Below are positions 58,745-64,000 of a stretch of DNA of 64,000 bases, piece after piece (the first letter of the stretch is position 1; every line of letters begins with the position of its first letter). The stretch comes from Microbacteriaceae bacterium (GTDB taxonomy: Bacteria > Actinomycetota > Actinomycetes > Actinomycetales > Microbacteriaceae). The position numbers were made by a program, and so were the translations under genes. The stretch covers positions 124,001 to 188,000 of the forward strand of contig JAODMT010000024.1 in the NCBI GenBank assembly GCA_025464975.1, read 5' to 3'. Below the pieces are notes generated by a model, which was given only the letters and a program-made list of their open reading frames with translations, had not been told where the DNA came from and searched no databases.

Positions 58745-61700
58745 ATGCTCCCGTCAGCCGCTGATTCACCCGCGAGCAACGAGTCCCTCGCCGAGGAATC
58801 AATTGCAACGGTGCGGAGGTGGTTGTCCGAAAGTGCCTCGGCCACGCCCGACCGGTCGGCCGAGCGGCTCGCCGGGATGCTGAAGGATGCAAGGGGCCTC
58901 GACTTCACCACCGGATTCGTCGACCGGGTGATTCGGCCCGAGGACCTTCGGGTCGCCGGCCGGAATCTGGAGGTGCTCTCCCGCTCCGTCCCCGAATTCC
59001 TGCCCTGGTACCTGAGGGTGGCGATTCAGCTCGGAGGCGGGTTTGCCCCCCTTCTCCCGTGGCCGATAGTGCCCATCGTCCGCCGGGTGTTGCGGGGTAT
59101 GGTCGACCACCTGATCCTGGACGCGAGCCCGGACCGGCTCGGCCGCAGCATCAGCAGGCTGCGCACCCCCGGCATCCGGCTGAACCTCACCCTGCTCGGC
59201 GAGGCTGTGCTCGGCGACGAAGAGGCCGACGCCCGACTCTCCGGTACCCGGACGCTGCTGGAGCGAGACGACGTCGATCACGTGTCGATCACGGTGTCAT
59301 CGATCTCCAGCCAGCTTTCGCTGTGGTCATTCGAGGAGACGGTAGCCAGGGTGGTGAACCGGCTCTCTCCGCTCTACGAGTTCGCCGCGGCATCCGTGAC
59401 GCGCAAGTTCATCACCCTCGACATGGAGGAGTTCCACGACCTCGACCTCACGATCGAGGTGTTCCGTCACCTCCTCGACGACCCGAAGTTCAAGAACCTC
59501 GAAGCCGGTGTCGTGCTGCAGGCTTACCTGCCGGATGCCCTCGTGGCGCTGCAGAACCTCACCGAGTGGGCCACCGAGCGTCGATTGGCCGGAGGGGCCG
59601 GGGTGAAGGTGCGGGTCGTGAAGGGGGCCAATCTCGCGATGGAGCGAGTCGACGCCGAGCGACACGGCTGGCCGCTCGCGACCTGGGACTCCAAGCGCGG
59701 GACCGACGCGAACTTCAAGCGGATGCTCGACTGGTCCCTCACGCCGGAACGCACCGATGCCGTTCGCATCGGCGTCGCCGGGCACAACCTGTTCGACATC
59801 GCCCATGCGTGGCTTCTGGCCAAGCAGCGGAGGGTCGAGTCACGGATCGAATTCGAGATGCTGCGTGGAATGGCGACGGGGCAGGCGGATGCCGTGCGCC
59901 GCGATGTTGGCGGCCTGCTGCTCTACACGCCGGTGGTGCAGCCCGGCCAGTTCGACTCCGCGATCTCCTCTCTGATTGGCCGGCTCGAGGAGAACGCGAG
60001 TGGCGAGAACTTCATGTCCGGCGCCTTCGAACTCGGCTCGAACGTCGCCGCGTTCGACCGGGAGGCCGACCGATTCCTCGCCTCGATCGCGGCACAGGAT
60101 GACCCGGTCCCGCGAACCCATCGGGTGCAGGACCGCTCGGTGGTTGCCGCGCTGCAGCCGATCGACACCGCGCCTCGCCCGTTCATCAACGACCCGGAGA
60201 CCGACCCGTCGATCGCCGTGAACCGCGAGTGGGGACGCCAGATTCTCGAGCGGGTTGCCTCCTCCCAGCTCGGCGTCGATGCGGCCTCCGCGGCGCAGGT
60301 TCGCGACGCCGAGACGCTCGCCGCCATAGTCTCGAGCGCGGCCGTTGCGGGGTCGGCCTGGGGCGAACGCCGAGCAGACACTCGTGCCGCAGTGCTGCAC
60401 AGCGTCGCGGAATCGATCGCGGCGGCGCGCGCGCGGCTCATCGAGGTGATGGCGAGCGAGACGGGAAAGACAATCGCCGAGGCGGACGTCGAAGTGAGCG
60501 AGGCCATCGACTTCGCCAACTACTACGCCGAACAGGCGCGGGAACTCGACCGTGTACCCGGTGCGGAGTTCGTGCCGTCGCGCCTGACCGTCGTGACTCC
60601 TCCATGGAGCTTCCCGGTGGCAATTCCCGCCGGCTCGGTGCTTGCCGCGCTCGCCGCCGGGTCCGCTGTCATCGTCAAACCCGCCCCGCAGGCCCGCCGG
60701 TGCGCCGCCGTTCTGGTCGAGGCGCTGTGGGCGGGAGGCGTTCCACGCGACATCCTCTGCCTGGTCGACGTCGAAGAGGGTGAACTTGGCAGGCAGCTGG
60801 TCTCGGATCCGGCTGTCGATCGGGTCATCCTGACCGGGGCGTGGGAGACCGCGCGACTGTTCCGATCCTGGCGAAGCGACCTCCCACTCCTCGCCGAAAC
60901 GAGCGGAAAGAACGCGATCGTCGTGACCCCGAGCGCGGACTTCGACCTTGCGGTGGCCGACATCGTGACAAGTGCATTCGGCCACGCCGGCCAGAAGTGT
61001 TCGGCGGCATCCCTCGTGATTCTCGTCGGCTCGGTCGCCACGTCGGCGCGGTTCCGGCGTCAGCTGAGCGACGCGGTCGGCAGCCTCAGGGTCGGCTACT
61101 CGCAGCACGCGACCACCACGATGGGCCCGCTGATCGAACCGGCGTCGGGCAAGCTCCGCAGGGCGCTGACCACGCTCGAGCCTGGCGAGCAGTGGCTGGT
61201 GCAGCCGAGAGCGCTCGACGAGAGTGACCGGCTGTGGTCGCCAGGAGTGAAAGAGCACGTCGCTGCCGGATCCGAGTTCCACCTCACCGAGTACTTCGGC
61301 CCGGTTCTCGGGGTCATGCACGCTAAGACGCTGGCTGACGCCATCGAGCTGCAGAACGCGCCGGCCTACGGACTCACCGCCGGACTGTACTCGCTCGACG
61401 CCGAGGAGATCGCCCTGTGGATCGATCAGGTGCAAGCGGGCAACCTGTACGTGAACCGCGGGATCACCGGCGCAATCGTCCGGCGTCAGCCATTCGGCGG
61501 CTGGAAGCGGTCGACGGTCGGCACGAGCGCGAAGGCCGGCGGCCCAAACTACCTTCTGACCCTCGGCGACTGGAGGCCGGTGTTCTCCGAGCCGGTCAGT
61601 TCCGTCGTGCTCGCCGGGCTGAGCGACGGTGTCGCGAGAGTGATCGAGGCCGCCCAGCAGGGCATGGAGTTCCTCGAGTTCGACCGGGTTCGAGCCGGGG

Positions 61701-62236
61701 CGGTGAGCGACGAGCGGGTCTGGCAGGCGGAGTACGGCGTGACGACGGACGTCTCCGGCCTCATCGCCGAGCGAAATCTGTACCGGTACCGTCCGGTCCC
61801 GGTTCATGTCCGACTCGCCGAGGGTGCATCGCCTGCTCAGCTCGTTCGGGTGGTCACGGCCGCCACGCGTGCCGGGGCCCCGATCTCGATCAGTTCGGCG
61901 GTGCCGGTGGCCGCCGGCCTCGTCCGCCTGTTCGCGGACGAACAATCGCCCGTCACCGTCCGCGAGGTCGTCGTCGAGTCGGATGCTCGCTGGCATGAGC
62001 GTGTGAGCACCGGCCAGACCGGCGTCGGCGGCGGAACGGCCGGCCGGATCCGGTTGATCGGCGGCTCGGCGCACGCGCTCGCGGATGCGCTGGCCGGCGA
62101 TCCGGACGTGGCCGTGTACCCGGGACCGGTCACCACCTCCGGGCGAATCGAGTTGCTCCCCTTTCTAGTCGAACAGGCGATCAGCATCACCGCCCACCGA
62201 TTCGGCAACCCCGATCCCTCGATGACTTTTAGCTAA
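58745..62236 (+). CDS. putA: bifunctional proline dehydrogenase / L-glutamate gamma-semialdehyde dehydrogenase
   Basis: 1163 residues. The proline dehydrogenase barrel occupies about residues 60-450 (VRVVKGANLAMERVDAERHGW, LEARGVVL-type KNLEAGVVLQAYLPDA). The aldehyde dehydrogenase domain follows (about 490-960) with the WSFPVAIPAGSVLAALAAG cofactor strand, catalytic Cys752 in HAGQKCSAAS and an ETSGKN motif. A ~200-residue C-terminal extension of unclear function follows. It channels proline to glutamate. No N-terminal DNA-binding ribbon-helix-helix, so not autoregulatory like enteric PutA. Leaderless-type -10 box upstream. Confidence 0.95.
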   Translation: MLPSAADSPASNESLAEESIATVRRWLSESASATPDRSAERLAGMLKDARGLDFTTGFVDRVIRPEDLRVAGRNLEVLSRSVPEFLPWYLRVAIQLGGGFAPLLPWPIVPIVRRVLRGMVDHLILDASPDRLGRSISRLRTPGIRLNLTLLGEAVLGDEEADARLSGTRTLLERDDVDHVSITVSSISSQLSLWSFEETVARVVNRLSPLYEFAAASVTRKFITLDMEEFHDLDLTIEVFRHLLDDPKFKNLEAGVVLQAYLPDALVALQNLTEWATERRLAGGAGVKVRVVKGANLAMERVDAERHGWPLATWDSKRGTDANFKRMLDWSLTPERTDAVRIGVAGHNLFDIAHAWLLAKQRRVESRIEFEMLRGMATGQADAVRRDVGGLLLYTPVVQPGQFDSAISSLIGRLEENASGENFMSGAFELGSNVAAFDREADRFLASIAAQDDPVPRTHRVQDRSVVAALQPIDTAPRPFINDPETDPSIAVNREWGRQILERVASSQLGVDAASAAQVRDAETLAAIVSSAAVAGSAWGERRADTRAAVLHSVAESIAAARARLIEVMASETGKTIAEADVEVSEAIDFANYYAEQARELDRVPGAEFVPSRLTVVTPPWSFPVAIPAGSVLAALAAGSAVIVKPAPQARRCAAVLVEALWAGGVPRDILCLVDVEEGELGRQLVSDPAVDRVILTGAWETARLFRSWRSDLPLLAETSGKNAIVVTPSADFDLAVADIVTSAFGHAGQKCSAASLVILVGSVATSARFRRQLSDAVGSLRVGYSQHATTTMGPLIEPASGKLRRALTTLEPGEQWLVQPRALDESDRLWSPGVKEHVAAGSEFHLTEYFGPVLGVMHAKTLADAIELQNAPAYGLTAGLYSLDAEEIALWIDQVQAGNLYVNRGITGAIVRRQPFGGWKRSTVGTSAKAGGPNYLLTLGDWRPVFSEPVSSVVLAGLSDGVARVIEAAQQGMEFLEFDRVRAGAVSDERVWQAEYGVTTDVSGLIAERNLYRYRPVPVHVRLAEGASPAQLVRVVTAATRAGAPISISSAVPVAAGLVRLFADEQSPVTVREVVVESDARWHERVSTGQTGVGGGTAGRIRLIGGSAHALADALAGDPDVAVYPGPVTTSGRIELLPFLVEQAISITAHRFGNPDPSMTFS

Positions 62237-62247
62237 GGAGAACCCCC

Positions 62248-63081
62248 GTGTCGACCGCGCCTACCGTCCTTCCCCTCAACACCGGCTCATCCATCCCGCT
62301 CATCGGCCTCGGCACCTCGCCGCTCACCGACGAAGAGGTCGCTCCGGCCGTCGTTGCTGCGGTCGAGGCCGGCTACCGGCACATCGACACGGCCGCCAGG
62401 TACGGCAACGAGCGCGGAGTCGGCGAGGGCGTACGGCGCAGCGGCATTCCCCGCGAGCAGCTGTTCATCACGACGAAGCTCGACGGCATCTTCCAGGGAG
62501 ACGACCGGGCGATCGGCGGTCTCGATGAGTCCCTCGAGCGACTCGGCCTCGACTACGTCGACCTGCTGCTTATCCACTGGCCGCTGCCACAGCGTGGGCA
62601 GTACGTCTCCACCTGGCACACCTTCGAGAAGCTGTTCGCCGCGGGCAAGGCACGTGCGATCGGGCTCTCGAATTTCAAACCGGATCACGTGGCGACTCTC
62701 GTGCGGGAGGCCGAGGTCCTTCCCGCGGTCAATCAGGTGCAGCTCAGCCCGTACACACCGCGACTGGCCGAGCGCCGAGCCAATGACCTGCACGGGATCG
62801 TTACCGAGTCGTGGAGCCCAATCGGCGCCGGGAACGACCTGCTCTCCGCGCCGGCAATCGTCGCCATCGCCGAACGAATCGGCAAAACCCCGGCGCAGGT
62901 GGTGTTGCGGTGGCACGTGCAGCAGTCGCTCGTTGCGATACCGAAGTCCGCCAACCCGAAGCGAATCGCGCAGAACATCGCGGTGTTCGATTTCGAGCTG
63001 ACTGCCGCGGACCTGTCATCCATCGCCGCCCTCGACAAGGGGCCGGCGGCCGGGGTCGATTCGGACGTGAGCGGCCACTAG
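62248..63081 (+). CDS. aldo/keto reductase (2,5-diketo-D-gluconate reductase-like)
   Basis: 277 residues from GTG, with AAGGAGA 7 nt upstream. GYRHIDTAARYGNE holds the catalytic Asp and Tyr, FITTKLDG the Lys and LLIHWPLP the His. IPKSANPKRIAQN is the NADPH-binding motif of the AKR3/5 group. Broad carbonyl substrate range expected. It lies 11 nt after putA on the same strand and may be co-transcribed. Confidence 0.92.
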   Translation: MSTAPTVLPLNTGSSIPLIGLGTSPLTDEEVAPAVVAAVEAGYRHIDTAARYGNERGVGEGVRRSGIPREQLFITTKLDGIFQGDDRAIGGLDESLERLGLDYVDLLLIHWPLPQRGQYVSTWHTFEKLFAAGKARAIGLSNFKPDHVATLVREAEVLPAVNQVQLSPYTPRLAERRANDLHGIVTESWSPIGAGNDLLSAPAIVAIAERIGKTPAQVVLRWHVQQSLVAIPKSANPKRIAQNIAVFDFELTAADLSSIAALDKGPAAGVDSDVSGH

Positions 63082-63270
63082 GGCAGTAGTTTCTCTCAAA
63101 GATATCCGCCGGTAGCGCGTCATAGCTTCGTGCGTTCGTTGTCTCTTGCGGTGTACCTCGGCTTTCGCGCCCGGCGAAGGCGAGCCCCGCACCCGCGAAC
63201 GGAGACTGTCGTGACCCGAAACCACGCTGACCACATCCCCCCGGATCGTGAGCGCGACGGGGGAGGGGCG

Positions 63271-63855
63271 GTGACCATCCGGGGCGCCGATGACGCGGCC
63301 GACGGCTTCCATGACCGGGCCGATCGCCTGCTCGAGGCAAGCGCCCGTGGCGACCAGCAGGCGTTCGCCGAACTCGTCGACACTCTCGGACCGCGGGTGT
63401 TCCGCAGAATCCGGGCGGTGTTGCGGGACGAGGCGCAGTCCGAAGAGGTGATGCAAGACCTGTTTCTCGAGGTCTGGAGGCAGGCGGCCCGCTTCGATGC
63501 CCGGCGCGGCGGCGCGGTCGCCTGGATCATGGCCAGGGCACACGCCCGGGCCGTCGATCGGGTGCGTTCCGTCGTGGCTGATCGCGAAAGGGACCTGCGA
63601 GTCGGGCTGCGCGACCACCTGCCGGAATATGACTCCGTGGTCGAGTCAATCGAGGTCCGCGGCGATTTCCTTCGGGTGGCTCGGGCGCTTCGGCGGTTGA
63701 CCGCGGTGCAGGCCGAGGCGGTGGTTCTCGCCTACCGGGACGGCTATAGTCACGCCGAGCTTGCCGAGAAGCTCGGCGTTCCGCTCGGCACAATCAAGTC
63801 GCGCATTCATGACGGGATGCGGCATCTTCGTGAGGATCTCGGCGTGGCCGCCTGA
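63271..63855 (+). CDS. ECF sigma factor, SigK-like
   Basis: 194 residues from GTG 63271, chosen for GGGAGGGG 5 nt upstream and length close to SigK (about 187). GTG 63211, with GGAG 6 nt upstream, and the ORF-track start at 63130 give longer versions. Region 2 reads RVFRRIRAVLRDEAQSEEVMQDLFLEVWRQAARFD, and region 4 VQAEAVVLAYRDGYSHAELAEKLGVPLGTIKSRIHDGMRHLRE. The expected anti-sigma gene (rskA) is not next; a GntR gene follows. Regulon unknown. Confidence 0.88.
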   Translation: MTIRGADDAADGFHDRADRLLEASARGDQQAFAELVDTLGPRVFRRIRAVLRDEAQSEEVMQDLFLEVWRQAARFDARRGGAVAWIMARAHARAVDRVRSVVADRERDLRVGLRDHLPEYDSVVESIEVRGDFLRVARALRRLTAVQAEAVVLAYRDGYSHAELAEKLGVPLGTIKSRIHDGMRHLREDLGVAA

Positions 63856-63862
63856 GCAAACC

Positions 63863-63891
63863 TTGACGGTTGGCCAATGTACTCGTACAGT
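63863..63891 (+). promoter_or_regulatory. promoter with operator upstream of the terminal GntR gene
   Basis: TTGACG (63863-63868) and TACAGT (63886-63891), 17-nt spacing. The palindrome TGTAC-TC-GTACA (63878-63889) sits between and over the -10, as in an autorepressed GntR gene. Confidence 0.55.
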
Positions 63892-63923
63892 CTGGGTTCT
63901 TGGTACCCACAGAGGAGTCCCCC

Positions 63924-64000
63924 ATGAGTTCCCCGCTCAGCCTGGCCCTCGACCACGCGTCGATGTTTCCCCCGTACGAGCAGATTCGCGTTCAGATCAT
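63924..64000 (+). CDS. GntR-family regulator, N-terminal fragment at window edge
   Basis: Only the first 25 codons are inside the window (MSSPLSLALDHASMFPPYEQIRVQI). 'PPYEQIRVQI' is the classical first helix of GntR winged-helix regulators (YtrA-like or aminotransferase-fused). GAGGAG lies 8 nt before the ATG. The rest is beyond the right edge. Confidence 0.65.
   Translation, partial: MSSPLSLALDHASMFPPYEQIRVQI

Noticed and set aside
59840-62074. 744-codon minus-strand ORF opposite putA
   Set aside because: Product of GC-rich codon bias in the opposite frame; no recognisable domain, and putA is intact.
1-64000. tRNA, rRNA genes and CRISPR arrays
   Set aside because: I looked for T-loop GTTCGAnTCC patterns, rRNA-like stretches and regularly spaced identical repeats on both strands and saw none; a tRNAscan or CRISPR search was not run.

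Overview
The window is 64 kb of high-GC, densely packed chromosome from an actinobacterium, most likely a member of the Microbacteriaceae. The evidence is the frequent GTG starts and 4-bp start/stop overlaps, the recurrent 'gcggatgcc' codon phrase, a NucS mismatch endonuclease, a coproporphyrin-dependent haem pathway (HemQ together with HemY and HemH) fed by glutamyl-tRNA, and a short DUF7882-type protein. I cannot fix the genus. I found no tRNA, rRNA, CRISPR array, insertion sequence or prophage.

Layout. 0-3.6 kb: a small membrane protein and the two-gene CydDC-type ABC exporter, then a LysR regulator. 4.5-14.7 kb: a deoxysugar (L-fucose or L-rhamnose type) locus with a sugar mutarotase, a FadR-type GntR regulator, a large secreted beta-helix enzyme with two FN3/F5-8C module pairs, an enolase-superfamily sugar-acid dehydratase, a lipoprotein plus two permeases of a sugar ABC importer (no ATPase), and an aldo/keto reductase. 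The first residues of that reductase look like the start of a lost lactonase. 15-20.4 kb: miscellaneous genes (secreted protein, duplicated DUF6766 membrane protein, FAD monooxygenase, DUF7882 protein, PrsW-like protease, zinc-ribbon coiled-coil protein). 20.4-25.8 kb: an EamA transporter, a three-gene type III polyketide synthase operon resembling srsABC (phenolic lipids), and an epimerase with an OhrR-like regulator. 25.8-41.6 kb: HAD phosphatase, NucS, an MFS transporter, an ABC-2 exporter with its own GbsR/MarR regulator, a sedolisin peptidase, an M13 metallopeptidase, a beta-lactamase-fold protein whose catalytic motifs are lost, a GNAT, a small membrane protein with no visible start codon, a CmtR-like metal sensor with a CDF transporter and a permease, and a nucleotidyltransferase.

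41.6-52.4 kb: the haem island. hemA reads left; hemE, hemY, three small membrane/stress genes, hemQ, hemH, hemC, hemD, hemB and hemL read right, mostly with overlapping stop/start codons. Together they cover glutamyl-tRNA to haem by the coproporphyrin route. 52.4-64 kb: phosphofructokinase, a DUF4190 protein, a PPOX-fold protein, TrhO, an AlkA-type glycosylase, a thioesterase, a MarR regulator divergent from an FMN reductase, the proline-catabolic fusion PutA, a second aldo/keto reductase, an ECF (SigK-like) sigma factor and the first codons of a GntR regulator.

Non-coding signals include two copies of an ~82-bp palindromic element sharing 24-bp arms, a third element of the same plan with other arms, several short tandem repeats in intergenic tails, five candidate operators next to regulator genes, and at least eight genes whose -10 box lies 6-7 nt before the start codon, which suggests leaderless transcripts. 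All functional calls are by reading motifs; no database search was run.
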